In this document: in pieces, positions 26,101-38,600 of the stretch | How the letters are laid out: each line of letters starts with the position of its first letter | Numbering within the stretch: position 1 is the first letter of the stretch | Origin: Apteryx mantelli | Taxonomy: Eukaryota > Chordata > Aves > Apterygiformes > Apterygidae | Assembly (NCBI RefSeq): GCF_036417845.1 | Contig: NC_089980.1 | Span: forward strand, 45,568,501-45,632,500 | Length of the DNA: 64,000 nucleotides | Reading direction: 5' to 3' | Notes under the pieces: generated by a model | What the model saw: the letters and a program-made list of their open reading frames with translations, nothing else | What the model was told of the DNA's origin: nothing | Database searches by the model: none | Position numbers and translations under genes: made by a program

Positions 26101-29100
26101 GTGGGATTTGTGTTTGTTTAAATAGCATAAACAAATCTTCTTAAGATATAGCATGTATTAGAAGCTGCTCCTAAGAGTAAGGGTGTCTCCATGTTCAGTA
26201 AGGAATTCTAACTTTACACAGTGCCAGGGTTATCAATTTTCTGCTCTCACGCTGACAGTCAAATGCAGCTACTAATAATGATGGGATGGGATGGGATGGG
26301 AGAGGGAGGGGAAGGGGAAGGCATGGGAGAGGGACCTTTGCTACCACATTCAGCCTATAAAGGATTACTCTTCTATTAGTGTAGCTCAGGGATTAGTAGA
26401 AATGTTTGTCTAATGAATGCAGCTACTACATTTGAGCACATGCCTGAATAAGCTACTTGTCGATTGAAACCTGTCCATTTATAAGTACTTCTGAATGGTG
26501 CAAAAGCTATCTCTATTGCAGTATGGCAGTGGCTTTTGCATAATAGCAAATATTTTATTGCCACTTACATTGTGAAGTTTGCCAGCTTTATTTCTGAATC
26601 CTATCATATCAAATGTACAGAATGGACTTTCCTACATCTGGCCTAATTTGCTTACATCTTTTTCAGCTTCCCCCTCCCCTCCCAAAAAGTGTTAATGGTT
26701 TGGAAGTTCTCAATAGGGGATAGGCATACTTTTATATGCACTTCTGTGCATAAAACATCTTAAGAAAAACAAATTAAAGCACTTCTTAAGTAACTGCTAT
26801 ACATGTGTGTATTAATTCAAGGTAACCATCAAAATTTGACGATAAAACACAATCATTTCAATATCCTGCTCTATTATTCAGCCCTAATATAAAATCAGTT
26901 CCATTAGTATTTGAATTAAAAAATGCTTCCTAAATGGATGAAATGACAGCTTTGTAATTGCAGACATCAATGGAAATCTGTCTTACGTGAATAAAAAAAT
27001 GAAAACAACATACGTTAAGATATATCTGTTTACATATTTTAAGCCCAAGCAGTAGACCAGCAATAAAAAGCTCTATGGAAAACAGAGTTGAAACAAAGAA
27101 AGCAGAAAATTAAAAGTTAAGGCAGTCAGCTCCATGTTTTAAGATTTTTAATTTATGAAAGTAAAGTTTTTTTCTCCATGAATTTCAATGAACATTTACA
27201 AATTCTCTAATTATTGCCTGTTAATAACAAATTTAGATGACCCATGTTCTGACTGATATTAAGACCTTCTAATAGACTGTCAAATTTGAATAGGGATTTT
27301 GAATGTCTAACATAGGACAGATGAAAAGGCTCTAGTTTTCTGAGTTTGCTTAGCATTCTTACTTTAAAGGTCAAACTCCTTTAAAGGTTTTTTCAACTGT
27401 AGCCCTAAAATAACTAGCCACCTTTGAAATCACAGACTATCAACCCTGTAGTCCACACTTAGATTCTTTAGTGGCAAGCATGCTAGAAATGCACAGAGAG
27501 AAAGCTGACATACGTTCCAGGCTCTGTATTGCATGCTACTTTCGTGAGCTTTACCTTCCTGTAAAGATCTCTTATAACTTCAGTATTAAGAACTCAGTCC
27601 CATGACACACTCATTCTATACATATTTAGGTATATATATGTGTCTACATATTTATACATATATATTGACAAATTTCTCCTGTTTAGAATAAGATTTTCCT
27701 ACCATGTTTCAGTTTATTTTTAAGGTTCAGAGAACCCAAGTTGTAACAATCAGCTGTTGTCTTTTCTCTATTTCATATGCACTTTTGATACAGAGTTCTG
27801 CATGAACACAGATGAAGAAAAGTAAAGCGCTTGCATATAATTTTAATTTGTATTAGCCTGAAAATAGCAAGTCTTTTTTTTTGGCTTCCCCTTATCCCCT
27901 GAAATACATTATGTCCATCTGTACTGTCATTCATACATCCACTGATGTTGAGACAGAAATATTGAGCAGAAGAGCTAAGCCAAAATAATTTCAGAGTGAC
28001 TTTATACCTTCTTGGGCAGAAATACTCCAAAGCAGGATAAAATTAATCCCTTTCTTTCTGCCTTATTTATTTTGAAAATAATTAGAGGTGTAGTTTTAAC
28101 CAATGAACAAACGCATCCTTAATCTAAACTTGTAAATGTATCCTTTGTATTTGTATATAAGCCATATACCATTTTTAGTTCTGAGAAATTATTCCAAGTT
28201 TTATTTTATTCCAAGGCTTATACATGGGATGAAAGCTGCTTGTTTTTCTGGGTGAACCAGTCAATGCAGCAGAAAGAACATTGAGGATGACGTGACATGG
28301 AACAGAACATTTACTGGCATTTATTTGGGATGACCTGCCTGACTCGGCATGGCCTCACCAGCCCTTACTCATGAGTAGCAGAAAGAAAACCCTGCGGCAC
28401 CACACCCAGCTGCGTGCGCTCCCTCTGTGCAGACACAGCTCTCCAAATGAATCAGGAGATCCTTCCTGGGCTCTACCCACCCCTGGCTGAAAATATATTG
28501 TACTTTGAATCATATTAGGTCAAAGACATACACTGAACCCTCTTAGGCCATGAAAATAAATTCTCCTTCATACATCATTTTTCCTTCAAACTTTACTGGT
28601 TCGATGCCCTTTGCCTAAAACCCTGAGAGAATTGCTTAGCCAGTCTGGGTAGACAAAAGCTACAAAATCCTGGACTCATCTGTTTTACCTCTACTTCCCA
28701 CCAAAATATTCTTCTAACAGCAGATAGATGATGAAACAGGTAATCTCTAATGCAACTAAAGCCAAAAAGACGACTGGAAGTTCCTGAGGTTTTCTTATGA
28801 ACTGTAACCCATTTCAGTGAAATATTAATCAGGTAAATGCCACACTAAATGCATTTTTCAAATAGTTTTAACATATAGATGTACATGTTGCACTTGAAAA
28901 TATCACAGACGTTTGTGGATGTGACCATCTACATTGGGAAAGGACCACACGGTTTTGCTAAGCCCACAAGGATACCCGAGTTGTCAGGGGAGTTGGCTGT
29001 GTGAAAAGCATCCCCGCATTAGAAGACAGATGCTCCCTCTGCAATGCAAATCTGGAAAGTTTTCAGTCTGGGAAATATTCCTTCCTCTTCCCATACTGGC

Positions 29101-30418
29101 AAGCTTTTTTGCACATGAAAGACGGCCAAGGCTTTTTTAGTAATATTGTCTTCATGACATTGCTCTCCTGGAGCTACTCTGAACCAAGCGCTGTTGGCAT
29201 GTGCACAGAAAATGAACATCATTCAAAACTGAGGTTGCTTTGTTTCTGTAACAAATTGAAAGGCCTCTGGGATGAGCTCATCAAAGATGCAAGACAGGCT
29301 AACCCCGTATCTGAGCAAAATGAAAACATCACTAAAAGGAAGAGATAACATCAGGTGGTCATGGATGTAGTGGCTGAAATCTTCAGGGATGGTGAAAAAA
29401 CAGTCTGAAAAGCCAGTCTCTCCTGAGTGGCAGTCCAGCTCCTGCCTCTCCATCCTCCACACCATATTTACTGTCTCTACATACTTAAATAGTGTATATT
29501 TATATATATTTTTTAAAGTCCCTGCAGACATCTCACCTCTATTACATTAATTATTACAGGAAAATTGGTGTGCTGCCCTAGCACTAACCATTTTGCTTCT
29601 CAGGAACACACTGCCTATGGATAGCAGGGTTTTGCTGTACCATGCGAAAGAAAGTTGTTTATATTCCACACATCGCTGAGAAAACATGTGAAGGACTGCA
29701 GGGGAGTTATTAGAAGAGAGGAATGACTTTTTCATATGACCACTTTAGAAACAAAAGATGATTTTCCAAAAAAATTGAAAGCAGAAGGAAATTAAGGTCT
29801 TCTCACAGGCTTCTCTAATATTCTTTGAAATGTTAACTTCCCATCTATCATTACTTCACTTTTTTTTTCAGTTATGTATGCTTCTCACTAAATATATATG
29901 AGCAAAGTGGAAACATTTCCAGCAAATTCACTCTGCATAAACTTTAATGCCTCCTCCCTTTCTGGACCATTTCAATGAAGAAGTGTTTTGGAGCCAGCTC
30001 TCCTTCACTAACAGGTTTATCCCTTGTTAAGATAATAATTTTTGTGGGAATTTCTTGTTAAAATACTGCCAAGAAATAATTTATTTTCCATTCTAAAAAG
30101 CTTTAGAAGGATAGCTAAAGATGCCAAGATGGTCTCCCCTCCTCAGACTAAAATACACACTGTTACCTTTGCTTCAAACCCAATTAACTAATGCTTTTTG
30201 GTTTCCTTTTGCTTTCTGATTCTCTCTTCAGGGACAAGACTCTTGCCATATAGTAACTATATAGTTTTAATGACCATACTACATACAGTGTGTGTATATG
30301 CAGAATAGATATAACTACATTTTTGGAGACTGCATCATTTTTATATGGGAGAAAGAGCCAAAATCATGATGTGTGAGGAAACTAGTTTGCATAGGTTTCT
30401 GAAAAACAAAAAAAAAAC
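23129..30418. other. Intergenic, simple repeats only
   Basis: Mostly AT-rich unique sequence. It has a poly(A) run near 23800, four (ATGGG) units at 26281-26300 followed by a purine-rich stretch, and a TA-rich tract at 27630-27668. A 116-codon frame at 25058-25408 and a 96-codon frame at 24640-24930 show no family resemblance. No exon recognised. Confidence 0.5.
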
Positions 30419-30437
30419 GGGGGGGGGGGGGGGAGGG
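30419..30437 (+). repeat. Poly(G) run after poly(A)
   Basis: Nine or so A residues and a C are followed by fifteen consecutive G residues, then AGGG. It is a simple homopolymer tract able to form G-quadruplex structures and prone to length errors in assemblies. Confidence 0.9.
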
Positions 30438-30789
30438 AATCAATTTAAGAAAAAAATGTAAGGAAGATGCTTAAAAATTAAACAATGCAATGTAATCTAG
30501 ATGAAAAAAAGCTATTCAAGTCTAGTCAAATATAAGTATTTTAGACTAGACTTCAGTTTTACTGCTGCCTCAGCGGAAGTGAATCCCCATGCCTGTAAAA
30601 GCCCCAAATGAAGTCCTGCTCTACTGTGCATGGGACCCAAGTTATATATTTTTGAGTAAAATAATATTGTTGTAAGCAGTAAGTCCTAGTAAGCCCTAAC
30701 GCTGCAAACACCCTGCCACTTTGACTGTACTTCAAGACCTCAGGCGAGTGCTGCCAGGGCCTCACCACAGCCTCCTGCCACTCACCCGC
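30438..30789. other. Intergenic, no recognised feature
   Basis: Short AT-rich stretch grading into the GC-rich block. A 148-codon minus-strand frame (30559-31005) runs across both. It has no recognisable domain and is probably incidental. Confidence 0.45.
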
Positions 30790-30940
30790 CAGCCTCACAG
30801 CTCCTCTCATTGGCCAGCAGCAGAGAGACACGCCCTCTGATTGGCCACGCAGCTCACTGGTAAGGGTGTGACTGGTCAGCCGGGGAGGGCATGCGCTGTG
30901 ATTGGCCGGGGCCCCAGGCAGGGTGCAGCTCTGACCTCCC
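30790..30940. promoter_or_regulatory. GC-rich block with phased ATTGG (inverted CCAAT) boxes, candidate promoter
   Basis: ATTGG occurs at 30809, 30840 and 30901, and a degenerate ACTGG lies at 30871. The starts are 31, 31 and 30 bases apart. Each box is preceded by CTCT, CTCTG, GTGTG or CTGTG, and three are followed by CC. Arrays of CCAAT boxes about three helical turns apart are a known mark of NF-Y-bound promoters. The block is GC- and CpG-rich against an AT-rich background. To its right is a TTTATAAA sequence near 31049 on the plus strand. A transcript started there would run antisense into the end of TTC27. The alternative is a decayed minisatellite of about 31 bases, because the shared flanks point to tandem duplication. 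Promoter activity is inferred. Confidence 0.45.
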
Positions 30941-31199
30941 ACCGCGCCTCCTGCCCTCCTCCAGCCCTGAGGCTCCTCCTGCTCCCCGTGTGCAACGCCT
31001 GGCACCGCCTGCGTAATGCACTCAGGCAGAACTAATCCTCAGTGACTGCTTTATAAACGCAGCTAGCTTTATTCCAGAAAATCTGGGCCCGAGGAAGCAG
31101 ACACACAATTTTAAGACGGCAAGAGCAGATAAGAATCTGAAAAAGCAGACTAAAACCTGAAGAAAGCTGACCACGAGAACAGCATTGTACAGAAAAAAG

Positions 31200-31205
31200 T
31201 TTATT
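31200..31205 (-). promoter_or_regulatory. TTC27: Poly(A) signal AATAAA of TTC27
   Basis: The minus strand reads AATAAA here, followed by a T-rich stretch (CTTTTTTCTG), about 100 bases after the stop codon. It is the first canonical signal downstream of the stop. Which signal is used in cells is inferred. Confidence 0.75.
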
Positions 31206-31306
31206 GAGAGTGTTGCTGCGGTGGAACTGTTACCATTTCATCAGCAAACCTGCAGCAAATGAAACACGTCATTATGGTCTTCCTCCCATGAAATCTGGTC
31301 TGTATT
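31206..31306 (-). other. TTC27: TTC27 3' untranslated region
   Basis: This is the sequence between the TTC27 stop codon and the first canonical poly(A) signal, about 100 bases and continuous with the last coding exon. Actual cleavage is expected 10-30 bases beyond the signal, near 31175-31190. A second AATAAA on the same strand at 31068-31073 would allow a 3'UTR about 130 bases longer. No other feature was seen. Confidence 0.75.
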
Positions 31307-31429
31307 TCAGCACTGATTTCTCAGTTGGTTGCTCAGTTCCTGAAGTTCAGCAATCAAGTTGTCCATAGTTGTCACTTCATCAGCTATCTCACTGGAAACC
31401 TCACTACTTGTTACATCTACAAAAAGTTG
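31307..31429 (-). CDS. TTC27: TTC27 last coding exon with stop codon
   Basis: The exon encodes residues 320-359 and the TGA stop at 31307-31309. It begins QLFVDVTSSEVSSEIADEVT and ends ELQELSNQLRNQC. The acceptor is TTTTTGTTATGCAG. Joining it to SSKAK of the preceding exon gives the expected vertebrate C terminus, where mammals end in a very similar LSNQFRN-type sequence. The eight exons total 1,080 bases, exactly 360 codons with no internal stop, which supports the whole gene model. The human protein is about 840 residues, so roughly the C-terminal 43 percent lies in this window. Confidence 0.95.
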   Translation of the reverse strand, partial: QLFVDVTSSEVSSEIADEVTTMDNLIAELQELSNQLRNQC

Positions 31430-34400
31430 CTGCATAACAAAAACAAATACATTATTTTAAACCATACTTACAGTTCCTGTGTTTCAATGTAGAGAAATTC
31501 AAGAAACTCATCACCACTACCATAGCTTTCGTATCAGCATCTTTCATGCTATTTCTGGCATCCATGATCTCCTTAAAAAGACCATTTTGTGGTTAGTAAA
31601 CAGATGCACTTACGAATGGCCATCAGCCCGTGCCACGTACCTCATGTTCTTCTGTCAGAAAGGGCTGAACAATCCCATGGAAGTTGGGTTTCTACTCTGA
31701 CCTGACTACCTAACTCCCACTTCTGCTCCCATCAAAAGCTAAGGACTTTACCATGAAACTCAAACTAGAACAGCATCTCACTGACTGTCACTGCAGTTTG
31801 CAAACCCACCTGCTAATTAAGTACTAGTTCTGAGTTTTGATGGTTATGGATTCCCAGTGTCATATTATATTGTGTCATTTTCTCCAAAACCTCAAATAAA
31901 CATGTTTTAATTTTTGATGTCAAGACGTGGGTGGGTGGAGAAATGCATCTGCGTGTAATTAACTCATGTACAAGAAAACTAAACGCTACAGAGAGATAAA
32001 AATAGTTTGTAAAGACATTAACAAAACCACAAAAGAGCTAACTCATGAGCAATCGTAATCTTAACATATTAACAGGGAAACCAAGGAAGAGGAAGCGTAA
32101 ATAACTTGTCTAAAGTCTTGAGATACACAAGGTCTGACCGGAGCTTCGCTACCAAATTGTTACTTTGGGCATGCTGCACCAGAACATGTTGCTTTTGGAA
32201 GGCCAGATTCTGTCTTTTGACTCACGTAATAGCAAGGCTGTGCGAGGTGCCACTCTACATAAACAGGGGAGGGGGGATCCAGACATATGTTTCCCCTTTA
32301 TTATCTAAACAGAGAGCGATTCATACTTCATTTGACACAAACAAAAAGCCTACGTTTAGAGATGAAAACTTACCCAGAAGAAAAAAGTTGCTCTGGAGTA
32401 CATCTGTCTTCATTATATCATCAAAACATAATGGCACAATACAGATACGTATATAAACAAAAACGTACTTAAAAGGCCTTAAAAAAGGTCTTCTGTGTGT
32501 TTCATAACAGGGTTGTCACTGAACAAAGGAACATCTTTCACAAAAATAGGAACATGTTCCTTCAACCAGTACAAAGTCTCTTCTGACTCTCAGCCCAACA
32601 AACTCACACTGGGAATGTGACAGAAAAGTTTGGTTCTTTCTGGCTAAGACAGCTAAATAAATCAAGATGATATAATTATTTGCTCATTACTATTTTTTTT
32701 TCCCACACAGTTAAAGAGTTCTTTTCAACTAGATGCAGACTGGGCAAGTTTCATGCACCATCATTCTTTGGGCTTGTGCCTTATGTTTCCCCACCACAGT
32801 ACCCACATTTTGGGCATTTATGACCCAGCTTCAGGACCCTTCTCCTGTTCAGAGCCCACCCGTCAGATCTGAATGGGGTTAAGGAGCAGAAGAGAGTTCA
32901 CTATGCTACTTGCCAGAGCATACGACTGCCCAGAAAGCTCTATGCATAATGTAATGCCCATTAACAATACATTTTCTACATTTCTGCAGTCCTAGGCAGG
33001 GTCTGGCCGCATCACGAGTCTGGCATGACCCAAGAACTGGGAGCCACAGACAGAGATCCCAGTAAAGCCTGAGGAGTAACGTTGCTTCACTTGTCCAAAA
33101 ACTACTGATTTATTCCTATTGAATGTCCTGACTAGGAAGCTTTGGAATTTTATCTTTTGAAAGTTACTTTCACTGTTCCTTTATTCCTTCTGAAATCTTA
33201 ACTACTGAGTCTGCTCTTAACACTTTTTTTTTTTAAGTGCTCTTCCTTTTGTTAAAAGAAAAAAGAAAAAAAACACCCACTAATATTGACTCAGGCAGCA
33301 AAAGGAGTCAAGTTTGAACAGACATAAATAGTGCTAAACTATTTGTGCATAGTATCTTACAGACGACAATTGAGGTTTTTAAACCAAAAGGCACACACTC
33401 TGGAAATACAATATGATTTCAAATTAAAAATAAGATAGCATATTGGAATGTATGAAAAAAATAATTAGGTCACTCCAATAGCTTTATCTCTAACATGTCA
33501 CTTTTCTCAGAAATGCCATAAAACTTAGAGACACCATTATCTGCCAAAAATAAGTTCATTTAATTACTGCCTTCAGGAGTTAAGAATACATTTTGCTAGA
33601 CTCGCTTATTCTTAGTATTTTCAGCGACTGCACTATCTAGCATAATTTAAACCACCTGTATTTGTGTTTATAACATTTATGCCAAGTAGTCTTACCTCCT
33701 CTACTGTCATACTCAGTCTACAGACATTTTTTTTAAATTCACATTTTGTGAATCACAACAGAACACACAAGTTGTGATTTTTTCCCCAGCATTCCTAAGA
33801 GTTATGTATGTCAGTATCTAACAAGCACAGTTAGCTATAGAGCCAGCTTGTGTCTGCTTAAACAACTTTCCTAGGCCCTTATCCTAAAAATTATAGGACT
33901 TAAAGAGCTGAGCCAAGTTTAGCACACTGATGATAGATCAACACTGTAACACAAGCACACATGTTATAAAACTTATGCTCTGTAATTCACATTTACTAAC
34001 CCACCCCCCACCCCCCCAGCACAGGAAGAATACTTCTTAAAGACATTAAGTGTATTTTGAACAAAAATGTATTCCAGATCAGTCCTCAGTTAAACAATGG
34101 CTGTGTCTCATGTTGTAAGGTGGAGGATAAAGTTAGGATAATAATGGTGCAGGAACAGCCTCGGGCTGTTTGGGTACCTTGCTTTACATGGATATGCAAA
34201 CTAGAAATCTGAAAACCAAACATGTAATTCCATGAAAATTTCCAAAGAATTGATATCTGAATCGGTAGGCTATCCATGGAAACGTTACCAAAAAGGAGTT
34301 TGCTGTTTTAATAAATAACTCCATTTATAAAACAATTTAAAGTGATGCAAAGTAGTCCTAACAGACTTTATCCTTTCTGCAGGTTTACATCCATTCCTCT

Positions 34401-34753
34401 TCAGACTATCCCTGCTCCCCTCATGATTACTCACACAAGGAAAAGATCTTTGAAATGACTGATTTCTTCTAAACGTTTGAATCTGTTTGTCTTATGCTAA
34501 GTAAAATTCTCATTTAGACTAAGAGTTAGCATTGGAGTTACCCTAGGATAGGGTGGTAGTTTTAGTTCAGTCAAAGCCTTGGAGGAGGAAGGAAAATAAG
34601 TCTCCTTAAAACTGGAATCCTTAATAGTGCAGAGATGAACACCTCCCTGATGATGCAATGGGACAGGTTAATATTATTTTATCTATAAAAGACTTAAACC
34701 AAAGAAATGGGTTCTGGCAACAGAATAAAGATATTTCTCTCAAACATTCCTAC
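31430..34753 (-). other. TTC27: TTC27 last intron
   Basis: GT/AG intron between the penultimate and last exons. It is AT-rich and holds a probable antisense-oriented MIR fragment (about 32060-32170) and a poly(C)-rich tract near 34003-34019. Nothing else recognised. Confidence 0.85.
32060..32170 (-). mobile_element. Probable MIR SINE fragment
   Basis: On the plus strand, ACAGGGAAACCAAGGAAGAGG, then TAAATAACTTGTCTAAAGTC and CACAAGGTCTGACCGG follow the order of the reverse-complement MIR (ACAGATGAGGAAACTGAGGCAC, TTAAGTGACTTGCCCAAGGTCACACAG). It is diverged, and the spacing is preserved. Confidence 0.6.
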
Positions 34754-34854
34754 CTTTGCTTTGGATGACAAACCGCGTAAGTTCAGCCGAGCTGAAGAAA
34801 GTATCTGCAAAGCTTCCTGATGATTAGACTTGTTTTTACTGCACTTTATAGACA
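34754..34854 (-). CDS. TTC27: TTC27 penultimate coding exon
   Basis: The exon is 101 bases. The first two bases (TG) complete valine 286, then residues 287-319 follow ([20 protein letters not shown], then [13 protein letters not shown]). The R-L-N-L-R-G-L-x-S-K-A-K helix is a TTC27 landmark. The acceptor is GTTTGGATTCTAG and the donor is AAG/GTAGGA, leaving in phase 0. An open frame extends upstream of the acceptor through a methionine-rich hydrophobic stretch. That stretch is intronic and not part of the protein. Confidence 0.95.
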
Positions 34855-35492
34855 CTAGAATCCAAACACAGAAGAAAAGGACACCAAAACAAAAAAGCAT
34901 TACCTCTGTCACAATAATCTTTTAAACAACATTTAAATAGAACTCTGATACCTTCCCATACATAACTTTTGAATGCAATATTCCAAAAAGAAATTCATGA
35001 AAAGAATCCTAGGTAATATTGAGAAGACCACTCTAAAAACCAAGCTAAAAGTATCCTTCTTGCAGAGTCATTACTCATACTGAGTCTAAGTTCTGTCCAC
35101 CTCCTACCCATAAAACATACACACCACTGTACTTGAGATGTTGGAATGGTATGGTCAAGCAAAATTGTTATGTGACTGTTTGAAGATTGAAATGAACCAC
35201 TGGTACATTTTTATTTACACTAAAAGATTCCTGGACCATTAAATGCTTTGGTGGACATGGAATCAATCAGACGCTTACCATTCACAATGTTTGCTGACTC
35301 ATAGAACACAAGTTCTGCCCCACTCCAAGTATATTCTCATATGCACTGTCAGGACTGTGCTTTATGTTAGAGGACTCCCAGTAGCAGGAATAAATATAAT
35401 GGATAAGACGTAAGATTATTTTGTTACTAAGCTCATTAAATATTTTCTACACTTTTCCTGAATAATATAAGTTATTTTTAGGCAGAACATAC
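34855..35492 (-). other. TTC27: TTC27 short intron
   Basis: A 638-base GT/AG intron in phase 1, the shortest in the window. No repeat or other feature seen. Confidence 0.9.
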
Positions 35493-35604
35493 CATGCGCA
35501 ATCTCTATGGCTCCTTTCACCACCTCCTTAAAAGACGAAACATCTTTCTCCCAATCGCTTGATTGAATTTCACATTTATGTGCCTTAGTGAGATACTGCA
35601 GTGA
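35493..35604 (-). CDS. TTC27: TTC27 coding exon, C-terminal region
   Basis: The exon is 112 bases and encodes residues 249-285 (SLQYLTKAHKCEIQSSDWEK, then DVSSFKEVVKGAIEIAH) plus one base of valine 286. The W-E-K-D-x-x-S-F-K-E-V-V stretch is typical of TTC27. The acceptor is TTTTCCTCCTTGCAG and the donor is CATG/GTATGT, phase 0 in and phase 1 out. The exon directly follows GEDIEK of the preceding exon in frame. Confidence 0.95.
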
Positions 35605-38600
35605 CTGCAAGGAGGAAAATATAATCAGTATGTGTGTAAACAAACCAGAAGCCTGGTTTGGCTTTAAGTAGCTATGAAATTAATGCTCTATCAAAACAAA
35701 TGAATGGATCTTTGCTATGCTAGCTTTTCTGGGAGTTGGAGCAGTTTCCTTCTCTGCAAGTGTAGGCACCAGCTGCAACACAGATGTTCTTCACCAATAT
35801 TACAACTCAAGTATGACAGGCATATAAAGTAACATGTATCTAAAGGCAATCTTTATTTTTTAAAATTCTGTCTAGACTGATGGATGTGACCCATGTTTGC
35901 CAGGTCATCATAATTAAATGCACATGAAAAAGGAAAAATGCTTGTACTGACACTTTGAACAGTAATTTTGTACCTAACAAATGTATAACTGAATACATCA
36001 AAGCTGTCTCGCTATATATATGTGTATTTTAGCCAATAATGCATTTCACAGACAGATCTATTAGTTGCCATACCGCACTACTACTCAGCATGGAACAGGA
36101 AAAATAGAGAAGATAAATGTAAACAATATGGAAGGAGGGTTCTGTTAAGAAAAAAAATCATAACAAGAAGCAGGAAGGAGCATGGAAGGTAAAGGAAAGC
36201 ATTTGTTTTCTTCTGGTATAAGGACAGTAAGGAAAAAAAATCTGTTAACTCCCATCTTTTTACTGTAACTTCTTTTCTTAACAAAACAGATGAATGGAAA
36301 GAAAACAATGAAAAACATAGACTGAAAAAAAGAATTAAAAAAATATCTAGTGAGGCAGTACTAGAATTAGTACTCCATTAGCCAGAAGAGGAAATAAACA
36401 GTACATGAAAGAAATTAACTATTATATTAGATATTTAAGGAGGTTATAAATACAAGCTAGGACACCAAACTAATCCAAAAGGATAAATATACAGGATGTG
36501 CATATAAATCTAAAAAGTTATATCATAAAATCCATAAACTTATTCCATAAAAGTTCAGCTATCTAACTAAACCAAAGCACAAAACTCCATAGGAGAAAGA
36601 AATTTAAGATGCAGAAACTAACTATTCCTTCCTAGTTTTGTTTTCTTTCTACGGCACCAGAAATCCTAAACATAAATATATGTGAAAAGTTACACGACTT
36701 GGTTCAATGACAACTCTTCAATTATCTTTTCAAAGAGTGCAAGTATTACAGAACGGAAGAAAAAGCTTTCGGTGCAGTACATGTACATAAGCACAACAAA
36801 GACCTCTGATTCATGAAGAAAGATGGGTTAAATCTGGAGGTTATCCCCCAGAAGCATCTCCTCTCCCTTGCACTGGAGTGCCAATCACTATTGCATGGGT
36901 GATTGAACTGCTCATGCTGCTGAACCACTGTAAATCGCAGTGAGGTGTATTAAGTCCAACCAGACCAAATAATTTTTTTTCATAATAACTTAGGTTATAA
37001 CTGGCAGTAGCTCTGGGCAGCCGGGGAAAGAGCTTCCAAGAGAAGGAATGACAGTTTTTACAGCAGTCTGATTTTAATCTGCACACGTCTGAGTCAGAGC
37101 AGCAAATTAGAGGGTTTTGCTGACAGATGTCAGGTGGGGGAGGAAAGATTTCAAAGCCTTGTGGGTTGTTTGTTTGCACTTCAGGAACCTGGATCTATCC
37201 TGGAAGGAAACAGTTATGAGGTGGGGAAATTTTAAGGAACAGAAGGGTTTCACAGACTGCTGCCTGGGTATGGATCAGTAGGAAACTTGTAGGTTGGAAA
37301 GATTCCTAAGTGGGAGAGCAGTGGACTGGGTCCAACATAGGAAAGAATGAAGTACTCAGCAAGGTGGCGGGTTGGATACATAAGGCTGTAAGAGCTAGTA
37401 TACGCCAGGCTAAAGGGCGGAAAGGGGGGAGGCAGCTATAGGTGCTTCTTTCTGCAGTGCTCCAACAGATTCACACTAACTGGTGTTTCCTTATTTGACT
37501 TTGACTCAATTTACGAGGGACTGTGGTGAACTGTAGCTATAGGCCCCAGCGATTCAGGGCATCAGATATGACTGAAGAGCAGGAAGGCGAAGAAAATCCC
37601 CTTTACAACTGCCAGGCATACAAGGTTGTTCTTTCAAATGAAGTGCTAGAAACAATATTGGCTAAATATAATTAAATCTGCACTAAATAAGGTATTACAT
37701 TATATAACAGAAGTCAACCCCTGCATTGGTAAGGATGGACATATGGTAGATCTTTTCCCATCTTTTTGTTCTACCACGCCACAAAATAGTAAATATTACC
37801 CTTTCAGAATTCACCTTTTGCACAGTAAATGTGGGCTGAAAACTGCAATCATACAGCTCAGAATTTTCTACAGATAATTATATGTCTGACACAAGATAAA
37901 GCTTGTGGCAGTGAAGCCACTAAATATTCAGTTTTTAGAACTTTTTACTTTATAATACGATATCAGAAAAGCTACCAATGAGTATTCTGTGGGCTGAAAA
38001 CTAATTTTGATACAGTAAATTCATTTATGCTGTGGCTGTAGACAATTTTGCTCTTTCATGATCTATCACTGTGGTAGCACCAAGATACAAAGATACATAC
38101 ACAAGCATCCCGTAAGTCATTTATAAACATCATTCCATTTTGCAGGGCAGGCTAGACCATAACAGTGTTCCATAACCCGTCTGATTAGGAAACGCAGTTG
38201 AAACCCTGTCTACTCTGTAAATTGAAACCATGTTTTTAACTGGGTTAGTGAAAAACACTGATGTAACCAGATTCTGAAATGATTACATTTATAGTATAGA
38301 CAGGGCCTCTGCTGCTCTGCATGTCTGAGTAAGAATTTGAGGATATATTACAGGATATTGCAATATCTGTATTTCTGAATTCTAAATAGGTCAAATCCTT
38401 TTTATTGTTCAGCTGTAAAGAAAAATAGGGAAGAAAGGAAGGATGAACTGGAGGCATAATGGAGGCTGGCAAGGGCTAAATGAGGCATTTCATAGAGCAG
38501 GAAGAGGAGGACAATGAGGAAGGGCCAAATAACTATAAGTTTAACCCCACAGGCATACAATTTGTAGGCCCAGCCATCTGCATAATATGCCTGATATCAA

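Noticed and set aside
30559..31005. 148-codon open frame on the minus strand near the TTC27 end
   Set aside because: It crosses the CCAAT block and AT-rich sequence without a change in character. No family resemblance and no supporting signals.
34855..34912. Hydrophobic methionine-led stretch upstream of the penultimate exon, resembling a membrane segment
   Set aside because: It lies upstream of the TTCTAG acceptor and is intronic. TTC27 has no membrane segment here.
36841..37179. 112-codon minus-strand frame inside a TTC27 intron considered as an extra exon
   Set aside because: The flanking TTC27 exons join directly in phase. The frame has no TTC27 or other family similarity.
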